Source of the DNA: Vulcanimicrobium winogradskyi
GTDB taxonomy: Bacteria; Vulcanimicrobiota; Vulcanimicrobiia; Vulcanimicrobiales; Vulcanimicrobiaceae
Direction of reading: 5' to 3'
Assembly (NCBI GenBank): GCA_003134965.1
Contig: PLDA01000002.1
Location: 1,488,001 to 1,552,000, forward strand
Length of the DNA: 64,000 nt
The position numbers and the translations under genes were made by a program. Each line of letters begins with the position of its first letter. Positions within the stretch are counted from its first letter, which is position 1. The notes under the pieces are model-generated. The model ran no database searches and was not told the DNA's origin. It saw nothing but the letters and a program-made list of their open reading frames with translations. Below, piece by piece: positions 51,367 to 60,665 of the stretch.

Positions 51367-51737
51367 TTCGGACGATCGTCATCTGTTGCGTCGTCGTCAT
51401 ACTGTTTGACGCAGTCGCGGCAGTCATTTCCAAGGTTACTGGTATCTCGTACGGGTCTTTTACGATCGCGCAGGTCATCTTGTACTTTGTACTCGGCTTC
51501 GCGCTGCGTCGGACCGGCGCGACCGTACTCGGCGCGCTTGTTCCGGTCGTCGTTGCCTCGTTCGCAGAGGACACCGTCGGACTGTGGGTTTCCGTCGAGA
51601 TCCTCCCTGGACAATTGCACGTCCTACCCGTCCCGCTCATGGTCGTGTCCGGCCTAATCGTCCTTGCAGCAATGACGCTAATCGGAGCCGTCGGAATCGC
51701 AGTAGGTTCGATTAACCGGCGGAGCCGCGTCTCATGA
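51363..51737 (+). CDS. Small membrane protein of unknown function
   Basis: A 124-residue protein with about three to four hydrophobic segments (TIVICCVVVILFDAVAAVISK, AQVILYFVLGFALR, TVLGALVPVVVASFA, MVVSGLIVLAAMTLIGAVGIAVG). It is coupled to the transporter operon at its start (ATG within the livF stop) and to the hydantoinase A gene at its end. No family is recognised. Its codon use is less GC-biased than its neighbours, which may mark a recent insertion between the transporter and the hydrolase. Confidence 0.7.
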   Translation: MIRTIVICCVVVILFDAVAAVISKVTGISYGSFTIAQVILYFVLGFALRRTGATVLGALVPVVVASFAEDTVGLWVSVEILPGQLHVLPVPLMVVSGLIVLAAMTLIGAVGIAVGSINRRSRVS

Positions 51738-53803
51738 GCTGGCGGGTTGGGATGGATATCGGCGGGACGTTCACGGATCTGGTCGCGCTGGCCGAGGACG
51801 GCAGGCTGGTGCGGCACAAGGTCTCCTCGACGCCGCGCGCGCCCGAGGAGGGATTGCTCACGGCGCTGGCCGCGCTGCTCGAAGAGGTCGCGGCGAGCGA
51901 CATCGTGCTGGTCGCGCACGCCAGCACGATCGCGACCAACGCGCTGCTCGGACAAGTGCACCTCGAACTGCCGCGGGTCGCGTTCATCACGACCGAAGGC
52001 TTCCGCGACGTGCTCGAGATCGGGCGCCAGAACCGCAGCGCGATCTACGACCTCAACGTCACCCGGCCCAAGCCGTTGGCGCGGCGGGAGGACCGGCTCG
52101 TCGTCAGCGAGCGGCGCGCGCACGACGGCGCGGTGCTGCGGCCGCTCGATCTCGCCACCGTCGCGCGCGCCGTCGAGACGGTGCGGGAGCGCGGGATCAC
52201 CGCAGTCGCGGTCGGGCTGCTGCACGCGGACGTCGACGGCGAGCACGAGCGCACGATCGGCGACGCGCTGCGCGCGGCGATCCCGAACGCCGAAGTCTCG
52301 CTGTCGTCGGAGGTCGATCCGCAATACCGCGAGTACGAGCGCTTTTCGACGACGGTGCTGAACGCCGCGCTGGCGCCGATCGTGCAGGCGTACCTCGAAC
52401 GCGTCGCGCGCGGCGTACGCGCCGCCGGCGTGCAGGCGCCGATCTTCGTGATGCGCTCCGACGGCGGGATGGCGGCGCTGAAGTCGGCCTCGAAACGGCC
52501 GGCGACGCTGATCGAGAGCGGCCCGGCGAGCGGCGTCATCGGCGCGGCGTACGTCGGCCGCGCGCTCGGGATCGAGAACGTGCTCTCGTTCGACATGGGC
52601 GGGACGACGGCGAAGGCCGGCATGATCCGCGGCGGAATCCCGGAGATCAGCCCGTCGTTCGAAGCGGCCGGCGCGACGCACAGCGGCCGCTCCGTCAAAG
52701 GGAGCGGCTATCCGGTGCGGTTTCCGTTCGTCGACCTGGCCGAGGTCAGCGCGGGCGGCGGGACGATCGCCTGGACCGACTCCGCCGGAACCTTGCGCGT
52801 CGGCCCGCTCTCGGCCGGCGCCGAACCGGGGCCGGCATGCTACGGGCACGGTGACCGCCCGACCGTGACCGATGCCAACGTCGTGCTGCGCCGCTTGAAC
52901 CCGCGCGCGCTGCTCGACGGTGCGTTCCCGATCGACGCGGCGCGTTCGCGCACGGCCGTCGCAACCGTCGCCGCGCCGCTCGGCGGCGACGTGGAGCGCG
53001 CCGCCGCGGGGATTGTCGCGCTGGTCGACGCCGAGATGGCGAAGGTGCTGCGGATCGTCTCGGTCGAGCGCGGCCACGATGCGCGCGACTTCACCTTGCT
53101 GGCGTTTGGCGGCGGCGGGCCGCTGCACGCCTGTGCCGTCGCCGCCGACATCGGCGTCGCGCGCGTCGTCGTGCCGCCGCTCCCCGGCGTCTTCTCGGCC
53201 TACGGGCTGCTCGCCGCGGACGTTCGCGTCACTGCGGTGCGCTCGATCGTCGCTCCGGCCGACGACGCGACGTGGTCGCGCGCCCGTACGCTGTTCGACG
53301 CGCTGGCGCGCGAGGGCGACGCCGGGCTCGGCGAGCAGGGCGTCGCGAAAGCCGATCGCAGCTTCGTGCGCGAGCTCGATCTGCGCTACGTCGGCCAGTC
53401 CACCGAGCTGCTCGTCACCGCGCCTCAATCGCTGGCGGACGCCGTCGAAACGTTCCACCAGCGTCACGAGCAGCGCTACGGGTTCGCCGCGCGGCGCGAT
53501 CCGGTCGAGATCGTCACCGCGCGGGTCGTCGGGATCGGCACGACCCCGAAGCCGCGTCTGATCGCCGCCGCCACGCCGGCGCGCCGCGCACCCGAGGCGC
53601 GCGCGCTGCGCGAACCGCGCAACGTCTTCGACGGTGCGGCGTTCGTCGACACGCCGGTGTACGGGCGCACGCAGTTGCGGCCGGGTGACGGGTTCGACGG
53701 GCCGGCGGTGATCGAGCAGTACGACGCGACGACCTACGTCGCGCCCGGCTGGTCGGCGAGCGTCGACGCGTTCGGCAACCTCGTCCTGGAGCACGCGCCA
53801 TGA
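51734..53803 (+). CDS. hyuA: Hydantoinase/oxoprolinase A subunit
   Basis: A 689-residue HyuA-type subunit with the actin-like ATPase start WRVGMDIGGTFTDLVALAEDG, HASTIATNALL, the SGPASGVIGAAYVG block, FDMGGTTAKAGMI, and LLAFGGGGPLHACAVAADIGV. The family performs ATP-dependent or ATP-independent hydrolysis of 5-oxoproline, hydantoins, or carboxylation of acetone/acetophenone; the sequence alone does not separate these. Coupled to the B subunit (ATG overlaps its stop). Acetone carboxylases have a third gamma subunit that is not present here. Confidence 0.9.
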   Translation: MSWRVGMDIGGTFTDLVALAEDGRLVRHKVSSTPRAPEEGLLTALAALLEEVAASDIVLVAHASTIATNALLGQVHLELPRVAFITTEGFRDVLEIGRQNRSAIYDLNVTRPKPLARREDRLVVSERRAHDGAVLRPLDLATVARAVETVRERGITAVAVGLLHADVDGEHERTIGDALRAAIPNAEVSLSSEVDPQYREYERFSTTVLNAALAPIVQAYLERVARGVRAAGVQAPIFVMRSDGGMAALKSASKRPATLIESGPASGVIGAAYVGRALGIENVLSFDMGGTTAKAGMIRGGIPEISPSFEAAGATHSGRSVKGSGYPVRFPFVDLAEVSAGGGTIAWTDSAGTLRVGPLSAGAEPGPACYGHGDRPTVTDANVVLRRLNPRALLDGAFPIDAARSRTAVATVAAPLGGDVERAAAGIVALVDAEMAKVLRIVSVERGHDARDFTLLAFGGGGPLHACAVAADIGVARVVVPPLPGVFSAYGLLAADVRVTAVRSIVAPADDATWSRARTLFDALAREGDAGLGEQGVAKADRSFVRELDLRYVGQSTELLVTAPQSLADAVETFHQRHEQRYGFAARRDPVEIVTARVVGIGTTPKPRLIAAATPARRAPEARALREPRNVFDGAAFVDTPVYGRTQLRPGDGFDGPAVIEQYDATTYVAPGWSASVDAFGNLVLEHAP

Positions 53804-55449
53804 CCCTGGCCGCCGGTCTCGACCCGATCACCGCCGAGCTCGTCGCATCGGCGCTGGTCTACGCGAGCGAGGAGATGGGGATCGCCGTCCGCGACGCGGC
53901 CTACTCGCCGAACATCAAGGAGCGGCTCGACCACTCGTGCGCGCTCTTCGACGCGCGCGGGCGGCTGGTCGCGCAGGCCGAGCACATCCCGGTCCACCTC
54001 GGTTCGCTGCCGTGGGGGCTGCGCCGCTCGATCGCGTGGCTCGTCGAGCGCGAGCGCCCGATCGCGCGCGGCGAGATGATCGTCGTCAACGACCCCTACC
54101 TGTCGGGGACGCACCTCAACGACGTCACCGTCATCCGCGCGATCTATCACGGCGCGCAACTCGTCGGGTACGCCGCGAACAAGGCCCACCACACCGACGT
54201 CGGCGGCTCCGTCCCCGGCTCGATGCCGCCCGACGCTCGCGACCTCTTCGCGGAGGGCGCGGTGTTCTCGCCGACCGTGCTGGTACGCGACGACCGCGTC
54301 GTCGACGAAACGGTCGACCTGCTGCGCGCGAACTCGCGCACGCCCGAGGCACGCGCGGGCGACTTGCGCGCGCAGATCGCCGGGAACAACGTCGGCGAGC
54401 GGCGCTTCCTCGAACTCGTCGAGCGTTACGGGATCGAGGTCGTCGAGGCATCGCTGGACAAAGCGCTCGCCGACGGGGAACGGCGCACGCGCGCGGCGCT
54501 GCGCGCGCTCCCGGACGGCACCGTCGAGCACGAGGACGTGATGGAGGACGAGCGCGGGGAACCGACGATCGTGCTGCGCGTGCGGCTCGAGAAGCGCGGC
54601 GACACGCTCGTGCTCGATTACGCCGGCACGTCCGCGCAGCGCGCGATGCCGCTCAACGCGGTGTACGGCGTCACGCTCTCGGGCGTCTACTACGCGGTGC
54701 GCGCGGTGACCGATCCGCGCATCCCGATGAACGACGGTTCGTTCGCGCCGATCACCGTCAACGTGCCGGAAGGGACGCTGCTCAACCCGCGCCGCCCGGC
54801 GCCGGTCAGCGCTGGGAACGTCGAGACCTCGATGCGGAACGCCGACCTCGTGCTCGGCGCGCTGGCGAAGCTCGCCCCGGGCCGCGTCCCGGCGCAGAGC
54901 GGCGGCTCGATGAACAACGTGATGATCGGCGGGCTCGACGGCGAGGGCCGCTCGTGGGCGTTCTACGAGACGAACGGCTGCGGGATGGGCGCGCGTCCGA
55001 ACGCCGACGGGATCGACGGCATTCACGTCCACATGACGAACACGCTGAACACCCCGATCGAGGCGATCGAACGGCAGATGCCGATGCTGATCACCGCGTA
55101 CGAGTTCGCCGAGGCGAGCGCGGGCGACGGTCGCTTCCGCGGCGGCTCCGGGCTGGTGCGCGCGTTCCAGCTGCGCGATGGCAGCGCAACCGCGTCGCTG
55201 CTCGCCGAACGCCATGCGGTGCGACCGCGCGGTACCGCCGGCGGGCACGACGGCGCGACCGGCGCGCACGTCATGGTGAAGCGCGGCGGCGCGCCGAGCG
55301 ATCTGCCCGCGAAGACCAGCGTCGTGATGGAACCCGGCGACGCGATCATCGTGCGCACCGCGGGCGGCGGCGGCTTCGGCGATCCCGCGCAGCGCGACCC
55401 CGCCGCGCGCGAACGCGACCGCGCCGATGGGATCGGCCTCGCCGAGTGA
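53800..55449 (+). CDS. hyuB: Hydantoinase/oxoprolinase B subunit
   Basis: A 549-residue HyuB-type subunit: LDPITAELVASALVYASEEMGIAVRDAAYSPNIKERLDHSCALFDARG, HIPVHLGSLP, VVNDPYLSGTHLNDVTVI, VSAGNVETSMRNADLVLGAL and the C-terminal GGHDGATGAHVMVKRGG. It forms the hydrolase with HyuA. Its TGA overlaps the GTG of the DUF1445 gene, so HyuA-HyuB-DUF1445 is one translational unit. Lengths match the family. Confidence 0.92.
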   Translation: MTLAAGLDPITAELVASALVYASEEMGIAVRDAAYSPNIKERLDHSCALFDARGRLVAQAEHIPVHLGSLPWGLRRSIAWLVERERPIARGEMIVVNDPYLSGTHLNDVTVIRAIYHGAQLVGYAANKAHHTDVGGSVPGSMPPDARDLFAEGAVFSPTVLVRDDRVVDETVDLLRANSRTPEARAGDLRAQIAGNNVGERRFLELVERYGIEVVEASLDKALADGERRTRAALRALPDGTVEHEDVMEDERGEPTIVLRVRLEKRGDTLVLDYAGTSAQRAMPLNAVYGVTLSGVYYAVRAVTDPRIPMNDGSFAPITVNVPEGTLLNPRRPAPVSAGNVETSMRNADLVLGALAKLAPGRVPAQSGGSMNNVMIGGLDGEGRSWAFYETNGCGMGARPNADGIDGIHVHMTNTLNTPIEAIERQMPMLITAYEFAEASAGDGRFRGGSGLVRAFQLRDGSATASLLAERHAVRPRGTAGGHDGATGAHVMVKRGGAPSDLPAKTSVVMEPGDAIIVRTAGGGGFGDPAQRDPAARERDRADGIGLAE

Positions 55450-56243
55450 CCGCCGCTCAGGTCCGCGGCGCGGTGCGCGACGGCACGATCGCGGGGCCGA
55501 CCGAGCGCCTCGCGCCGGACCACGTGCAGGCGAACCTCGTCGTCGTGCCGAGCGAGTACGCGGACGAGCTGGCCGACCTGTGCGCGCGCAATCCCGTTCC
55601 GTGCCCGCTCGTGGAGCAACTCGTGCCGGGCGCGTTCGAGCCGCGCTGCGCGCCGGGCGCCGACCTGCGCACCGACCTCGGCCGGTACCGCGTGTGGCGC
55701 AACGGCGAACTCGTCGATCGGCCGCGCCATGTGCGGGAACTATGGTCCGGCGACCTCGTCGCCTTTCTGATCGGCTGCTCGTTCACGTTCGACCACGCGC
55801 TCGCGCAGGCGGGCCTGCCGCCGCGGCACTCCGCGCTGGGCCGCAACGTCCCGATGTACCACACCCGCGTCCCGCTCGCGCCGGCGGGCCGCCTGCACGG
55901 TACGATGGTCGTGAGCATGCGGCCCTATCGGGCTGAAGAGATCGAGCGCGTGCGGGACGTGACGCGCCCGTACCGTATCGGTCACGGCGAGCCGGTCGCG
56001 TGGGGAGATCCGCTGCAGCTCGGGATCGCCGACGTGCTGCACCCCGACTACGGTGACCCGCCGGTCCTGGGCCCCGGCGACGTGCCGGTCTTCTGGGGCT
56101 GCGGCGTGACGCCGCAGAGCGTCATCGTCGCGAGCGCGCTGCCGTTCGCGATCACGCACGAACCCGGGCATATGTTCGTGACCGACCTCGTGCACGCCGA
56201 CGTCGCACGACGCGAGCGTACTCGAGCGGCGGCGGAGATCTAG
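55446..56243 (+). CDS. DUF1445 putative hydro-lyase / D-glutamate cyclase-like protein
   Basis: A 265-residue DUF1445 protein: LAPDHVQANLVVVPSEYADELADLCARNPVPCPLVEQL, RYRVWRNGELVDRP, VAFLIGCSFTFDHALAQAGLPPRH, NVPMYHTRVPLAPAGRLHGTMVVSMRP and FWGCGVTPQSVIV. A mitochondrial relative acts as a D-glutamate cyclase, making 5-oxo-D-proline. The gene is fused to a 5-oxoprolinase-like pair by a GTG-in-stop overlap at 55446, which supports a shared pathway on 5-oxoproline or D-glutamate-like compounds. Reaction here is inferred, not shown. Confidence 0.82.
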   Translation: MTAAQVRGAVRDGTIAGPTERLAPDHVQANLVVVPSEYADELADLCARNPVPCPLVEQLVPGAFEPRCAPGADLRTDLGRYRVWRNGELVDRPRHVRELWSGDLVAFLIGCSFTFDHALAQAGLPPRHSALGRNVPMYHTRVPLAPAGRLHGTMVVSMRPYRAEEIERVRDVTRPYRIGHGEPVAWGDPLQLGIADVLHPDYGDPPVLGPGDVPVFWGCGVTPQSVIVASALPFAITHEPGHMFVTDLVHADVARRERTRAAAEI

Positions 56244-57247
56244 TCGGGGTATCCCGGCGGGGGCGCCGCGGACGGATCTGTCACGTAGCCGGGCGCCTCG
56301 GTGCAGTTTCGGCAGAGCGGGCTCATGTTGTTCCCCGAACGCTCCGCCTCGCGCAACGCGCGATATGCCTCACCGTTCCAGATCTCCGCCAGCGACTGTT
56401 CGCGAACGTTCCCCATCGGCATGACGGTATCGTAGTCATAGCAGCACGGTACGACCGTACCGTCCCACGCGATCACGACGCTGCTCCACATGTTGTAGCA
56501 TGCGTGCGCACGCGTCGCGGCTGCGAGGCGGCTGCGCTGTTCCAGCGGCGCCAACGCGGTGAAATCGTGCTCGCTCTGATTTCCCCAGGCCGTGTACTGC
56601 TTGAACAGGATTTCGTCCGCGCCGGCGGCGCGCCAGATGGCTTCGAACTCGGCGACCTGATCCCGCGTCTCTTCCATCACGATGATCTGAAGGATCGTGT
56701 GCGGTTTCGGCCGGCCGGCGCGGCCCCGAAGACTGAGAAAACGGCGAACGTTCGCGCAAACCTCGTCGTACGTGAACGCCGCGCTGCGCCGAATGTGTTC
56801 GTACGTCGCAGCGTTCGTGCCGTCGATGCAGAGCATCAGCGTGTCGAGTTCCGAGTCGAGGAGTTGCGAGGACCGCGCTTCGGTCAGCAGCGTGGCGTTT
56901 GACGAGATACCGAGATTGCGGACACCGGCGGCTTTGGCGTACGCGATCTGCTCGAACAGGCGTGGATGCATCAACGGTTCGCCGAACCAATGAAACCAGC
57001 ACGGCTCGGTGAAGAACTCCCAGCCGTCGACGATCTTGCGGAACACCGCATCGTCCATGTGTCCGAGCGGGCGCTCCATGAGATCGGGTTCACCGCGTGG
57101 GCACATGACGCAGCGAATGTTGCAAAAGTTCGTGGACTCGATCGCGAACACGTCCGGCAGGCTCCGCAGCGTCGTGCGGCCCGTTTCGTACTCGTATGTT
57201 CGTCGGCGCAAGTTCTCGGCAGCGCGCTCAGCCGCTGACAAAAGCAT
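56240..57247 (-). CDS. Radical SAM/SPASM-domain protein
   Basis: A 335-residue radical SAM enzyme. The cluster motif CNIRCVMC (CxxxCxxC) near residue 49 is followed by a TIM-barrel, HWFGEPLMHPRLFEQIAYAKAAG and ISSNATLL. The C-terminal SPASM-type cysteines lie in HACYNMW, VVPCCYDYD and LCRNCTEAP, giving auxiliary iron-sulfur binding. SPASM enzymes modify peptides or other small molecules; no precursor peptide or maturase is adjacent, so the substrate is unknown. Start ATG 57247 (MLLSAAERA) is chosen; TTG 57298 with AAGGA immediately upstream is an alternative. Convergent with DUF1445 (4-base overlap). Confidence 0.88.
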   Translation of the reverse strand: MLLSAAERAAENLRRRTYEYETGRTTLRSLPDVFAIESTNFCNIRCVMCPRGEPDLMERPLGHMDDAVFRKIVDGWEFFTEPCWFHWFGEPLMHPRLFEQIAYAKAAGVRNLGISSNATLLTEARSSQLLDSELDTLMLCIDGTNAATYEHIRRSAAFTYDEVCANVRRFLSLRGRAGRPKPHTILQIIVMEETRDQVAEFEAIWRAAGADEILFKQYTAWGNQSEHDFTALAPLEQRSRLAAATRAHACYNMWSSVVIAWDGTVVPCCYDYDTVMPMGNVREQSLAEIWNGEAYRALREAERSGNNMSPLCRNCTEAPGYVTDPSAAPPPGYPD

Positions 57248-57352
57248 ATTCGAGAGGCGATTGGCCGTTGCGGACGGCAGGACCCGCAACCGCCCCAAAT
57301 CCTTACTCGCTCGAGGCGGGGCTCGCGACGGCGCCCGCGTCGCCCGAAGGCG

Positions 57353-58042
57353 TCAGTGCGCGCCCGCCCCGAACAACGGTGCGATAACCAGACCGACGCA
57401 GTCGACAAAGGCGTGCATGGCGGCGCACACCCAAAAGTTTCGCCGCCACACGTACAGTGCCGTCAGAAACGCCGCGATGATCGCCACGGCGACGAGCGAG
57501 AGATGGAAACCGTAGCGCGGGACATGTGCAAGCGTGAAGAACGCGACCGTCACCGCGCCTGATATCCAAAGCTTCCCCGTGAAAAGCGTGAGGCGCTCGA
57601 TCGCGTAGGCGCGAAACATGAGCTCCTCGCAAAAGCCGGCCGTCAGGAATAAGGCGATGCGCAGCGTCAGCGGAACCGCTACGATTTGGGCCGACGTTGC
57701 TCCGCTCGCCGTCGCCGTCAAGGCCGAGAAGATCGCCGTGGCCACGAACATCGCCACAATGGCGATTCCCATTGCGCCGGCGTCGCGCCACGACGGCGTG
57801 CGGAACCCGATCGAGCCGAGCGGCAGCCGCTCCCAAAAGAGAACGATCGCCAGGATGACGAGTGCGACGATCCATTCGAAGAGAACGACGCCGAGGTCTT
57901 GCTTGACGTCGGCGATATTCTGGTGCGCCTGACCGGGCAGATATGGGAGCAGAAAGGCGCTGCCGAGCGCCACGATCAGGCCGACGATCGGTGCCGTGCG
58001 CGACCGGGGCCGGGCCGGTGGGGACGTCATTGGGGTCACCAT
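57353..58042 (-). CDS. CPBP (CAAX-type) intramembrane metalloprotease
   Basis: A 229-residue polytopic membrane protein of the CPBP/Abi family. The catalytic EELMFRAYAIERL (EExxxR), the first His motif in TLAHVPRYGF and the second in VCAAMHAFVDCVG are present in the order and spacing of the family. These proteases or their relatives act in peptide processing, immunity or protein sorting. ATG 58042 is chosen; ATG 58030 is possible. It has six to eight membrane segments. It is upstream of a plus-strand promoter for the next gene, with 95 bases between. Confidence 0.85.
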   Translation of the reverse strand: MVTPMTSPPARPRSRTAPIVGLIVALGSAFLLPYLPGQAHQNIADVKQDLGVVLFEWIVALVILAIVLFWERLPLGSIGFRTPSWRDAGAMGIAIVAMFVATAIFSALTATASGATSAQIVAVPLTLRIALFLTAGFCEELMFRAYAIERLTLFTGKLWISGAVTVAFFTLAHVPRYGFHLSLVAVAIIAAFLTALYVWRRNFWVCAAMHAFVDCVGLVIAPLFGAGAH

Positions 58043-58057
58043 ACCCCGGGCGCCGGC

Positions 58058-58086
58058 TTGACGTTCTCTTAAAAGCGTAGTAGAGT
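58058..58086 (+). promoter_or_regulatory. Sigma-70-like promoter upstream of the DUF5916 gene
   Basis: TTGACG at 58058-58063 and TAGAGT at 58081-58086 with exactly 17 bases between. The gene start is GTG 58137, 50 bases further on, preceded by GGAGCGAGGG. Among the sites I compared in this window it has the best spacing; the AT-rich spacer (TCTTAAAAG) stands out in this GC-rich sequence. Confidence 0.6.
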
Positions 58087-58136
58087 AGCGCCGCGGTAGT
58101 CTTAAATCAATAAGAGTCGTGGGAGCGAGGGCCCGA

Positions 58137-60272
58137 GTGAAGATTGCGATCGGTTGGGCGGTCTGCCTTCGAAGCTCGGGCCTTGTTCTCGCCCTGACCG
58201 CCGTCGCGTGCCGAGGTGCGCTGGCCCAGAACGCGCCGGCCGCTCCGACCGTCCTCGCGATCCCGACGGTCCAGGCGCCGCCGCCGCTCGACCCCAAGGC
58301 CGATCCCGCCGGCTGGAAAGACGCGGCGAGCGTCACGCTGCCCTGGGACGTGCAGCACCAGAAGCCGGCCTCCGAACCGACGACCGCTCGCGTCCTGACC
58401 GACGGTGCGAACATCTACGTGCGCTTCGACGTACGGCAGCGCGAGGCGCTGCTCGCGCAGCAGCACACGAACGACGTCGGCGACGGTACCGACGACGAAG
58501 TTTGGATCGATCTGTGGCCGAACGGCAACAGCGGCTTCTACTATCAGTTCGCCGCGACGTCGAACGGGACGCACTTCCAGTACTCGTCGGAGAACACCGC
58601 GTACTCGCCGACCTGGACCTCGTTCGGCGTCGCGTCGAACGGCGGCTTCGTCGTCACGATGCAGATCCCGCTCAAGATCATGCGCGGCGGCGGAGCGGGC
58701 TGGAAAGCGCAGTTCGTACGGATCGTGCGCTCGACCGGCGAGCGGCAGATCTGGACGTACGGTCCCGCCCAGACGAACGGCGACGACGTCACCTACGCCG
58801 GCGCGCTGAGCGGCCTCGCGCCGGCCGCCGGTCTGCGGCCGCGGCCGCGCGTCGCGCTCTACGGCCTCGGCGCATTCGGCTCGAGCAGCTCGGGTCTGAC
58901 GACCTCGCGGATCGGCGGCGACTTCTCGCTCCCCGTCACCGCGACGTCCTCGATCTACGGAACGATCCATCCCGACTTCTCGAACGTCGAAGTCGACCAG
59001 CAGACGATCTCACCGACCGCGTACCAGCGCTCCTTCAGCGAGGTGCGCCCGTTCTTCACCCAGGGCGCGAACTTCTACGAGAACCTCGACTGCGACGCGT
59101 GCCCGTTCGTGGCGCAGCTGTACACGCCGGCGATCCCGACACCACGCGACGGCTACGCGTTCGAGGGCAAGCAGGGGCAGCTCTCGTTCGGCGCGTTCGA
59201 CGCGGTCGGCGCGGGCCGAACCGACGGCGCGGCGGCGGTCACCTACCGCACGCCCGACAGTCACTGGCGGCTCACCGCGCAAACAGTCGCCGCGAACCTG
59301 CCCGGGATCACCGACCACGTCGACGTGACCGGACTGTCGTACAACGACAGCAAGCACACCAGCGCGTACTTCAACTACGGGAGCGACAGCGGGACGAACG
59401 TGCGAGACGGAAGCCGTGCGCAGCGCTACGACGCGGGCACGTTCCTGTACACGAACACGTTCGGGTTCGCCGCCTCGATCCGCAAGGTCGGGGCGTACTA
59501 CGAGCCGGTCGACGGGTTCGTGCAGCACGCCGACATCGCCGGATACGCGCTCTACGAGAACAAGATCTGGCTGTTCGACAAGAAGTCGTGGCTCAACAGC
59601 ATCCAGTTCGGCTCGTTCCTCGACCGTTACCACGACAATACCGGGGCGCTGAATCAAACCGACACCACCATCTTCCTGGACGTCCTCACCAGCAGCCGCA
59701 TCGACGTGCAGGGGACGGTCGGAGCGAGCTACCTGCTGCTAGACAGCGGTGTGTTCACGCCGATCTCGCAGAACGGCGTCAGCGCGACGTGGCACAGCGG
59801 CACGGCGAACAATCCCGGGAGCAACGGCTATCACGGCTCGTCCGCGACGCCGACGACGATCTCGTGGAACACCGGCCGGTTCGGACCGGGCCGGGTCGAT
59901 GCGTGGTTCCGCAGTTCGACGATGCGGGCTGGGCCGCGCGGGACGCTCTCGCTCGAGGCCGACGATACGCGCGGCTACGAGGACAACGGCAGGACGAACG
60001 TGCAGTGGCTGGAGCGCGTCGGCTACACGTACGCGACCGGCCGGAACTCGTCGTTCGCGGTCGGCGTGCGCCGCATCATCGGAACGCCGCCGATCGTCGA
60101 CGTTCGCAGCCTCCCCTCGTTCACCGGCGCCTGGAACGTCTCATTCGCCTACCACCGCCGCTCGCCGCACGACGAGCTGTACTTCGCTTACGGCGACGCC
60201 AGCCAGCTCTCGACGCTCCCGCAGTTCATCCTGAAGTACATCCACTACTTCGGTGCCGAGAAGGGCACCTGA
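58137..60272 (+). CDS. DUF5916 outer-membrane beta-barrel protein with N-terminal carbohydrate-binding-like domain
   Basis: A 711-residue exported protein. Signal peptide is VKIAIGWAVCLRSSGLVLALTAVACRGALAQ. A CBM9-like beta-sandwich follows (DPAGWKDAASVTLPWD, ARVLTDGANIYVRFDVRQ, DDEVWIDLWPNG). The rest is a long series of amphipathic beta strands ending in YIHYFGAEKGT, typical of DUF5916 barrels, with FSEVRPFFTQGANFY as the conserved junction. These are thought to sit in the outer membrane and handle carbohydrate-type ligands. GTG 58137 follows a GGAGCGAGGG site. A diderm envelope is implied. Confidence 0.85.
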   Translation: MKIAIGWAVCLRSSGLVLALTAVACRGALAQNAPAAPTVLAIPTVQAPPPLDPKADPAGWKDAASVTLPWDVQHQKPASEPTTARVLTDGANIYVRFDVRQREALLAQQHTNDVGDGTDDEVWIDLWPNGNSGFYYQFAATSNGTHFQYSSENTAYSPTWTSFGVASNGGFVVTMQIPLKIMRGGGAGWKAQFVRIVRSTGERQIWTYGPAQTNGDDVTYAGALSGLAPAAGLRPRPRVALYGLGAFGSSSSGLTTSRIGGDFSLPVTATSSIYGTIHPDFSNVEVDQQTISPTAYQRSFSEVRPFFTQGANFYENLDCDACPFVAQLYTPAIPTPRDGYAFEGKQGQLSFGAFDAVGAGRTDGAAAVTYRTPDSHWRLTAQTVAANLPGITDHVDVTGLSYNDSKHTSAYFNYGSDSGTNVRDGSRAQRYDAGTFLYTNTFGFAASIRKVGAYYEPVDGFVQHADIAGYALYENKIWLFDKKSWLNSIQFGSFLDRYHDNTGALNQTDTTIFLDVLTSSRIDVQGTVGASYLLLDSGVFTPISQNGVSATWHSGTANNPGSNGYHGSSATPTTISWNTGRFGPGRVDAWFRSSTMRAGPRGTLSLEADDTRGYEDNGRTNVQWLERVGYTYATGRNSSFAVGVRRIIGTPPIVDVRSLPSFTGAWNVSFAYHRRSPHDELYFAYGDASQLSTLPQFILKYIHYFGAEKGT

Positions 60273-60276
60273 CCGA

Positions 60277-60663
60277 TCAGCGCGCCGCTGCGGAGGCCAC
60301 TTCCGGGACGACGCGGTAGGCGCCGATCCGCCCGTTGGGGTCGAGGCGCAGTTCCACCAGCATCGCGCCCTTGTCGAACGCCGCTTCGAAATCGTAGCGC
60401 TGCTTGTCGGGCTGGCTCGCGGCTTGCTTGAGGCCGCGGTACGCTCCGAGCGCATGCATCTGAGCGGCGAGCGCGTTCAGGGAGGCGCGCGTCACCTGGA
60501 GTTTCAGCGCCGCGTCGAAGTGTTCGGTCGTCTTCGCGTAGTCGGCGTCGTAGACGCCCCGGGTCGTATCGCTGGCGAGCGCGAGGGGATCGTCGTGGCG
60601 CGCACACCCGCACGCCGCGATCGCAAGCGCGACCGCGACGTACGCGAGGGGATTCGGCCGCAC
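60277..60663 (-). CDS. Small lipoprotein of unknown function
   Basis: A 128-residue lipoprotein: MRPNPLAYVAVALAIAACGCARHDD with a lipobox AIAAC at about residue 18. The short body (TTRGVYDADYAKTTEHFDAALKLQVT, GAMLVELRLDPNGRIGAYRVVPE) resembles the small alpha+beta NTF2-like/DUF3887 type of periplasmic domain in outline. It is convergent with the DUF5916 gene and almost adjacent to the next minus-strand gene (2 bases), so probably co-transcribed with it. Confidence 0.7.
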   Translation of the reverse strand: MRPNPLAYVAVALAIAACGCARHDDPLALASDTTRGVYDADYAKTTEHFDAALKLQVTRASLNALAAQMHALGAYRGLKQAASQPDKQRYDFEAAFDKGAMLVELRLDPNGRIGAYRVVPEVASAAAR

Positions 60664-60665
60664 CG

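Noticed and set aside
53734..55269. Minus-strand ORF of 511 codons opposite hyuB
   Set aside because: Charged low-complexity composition without motifs; hyuB and hyuA account for this region with intact family blocks.
56966..57515. Possible small plus-strand genes opposite the radical SAM start
   Set aside because: Frames are antisense to the SAM protein and CPBP gene and lack motifs.
58154..60319. Second plus-strand ORF (721 codons) overlapping the DUF5916 gene
   Set aside because: Arg-rich frame-shifted reading; the signal peptide, CBM9-like domain and barrel strands are all in the other frame.
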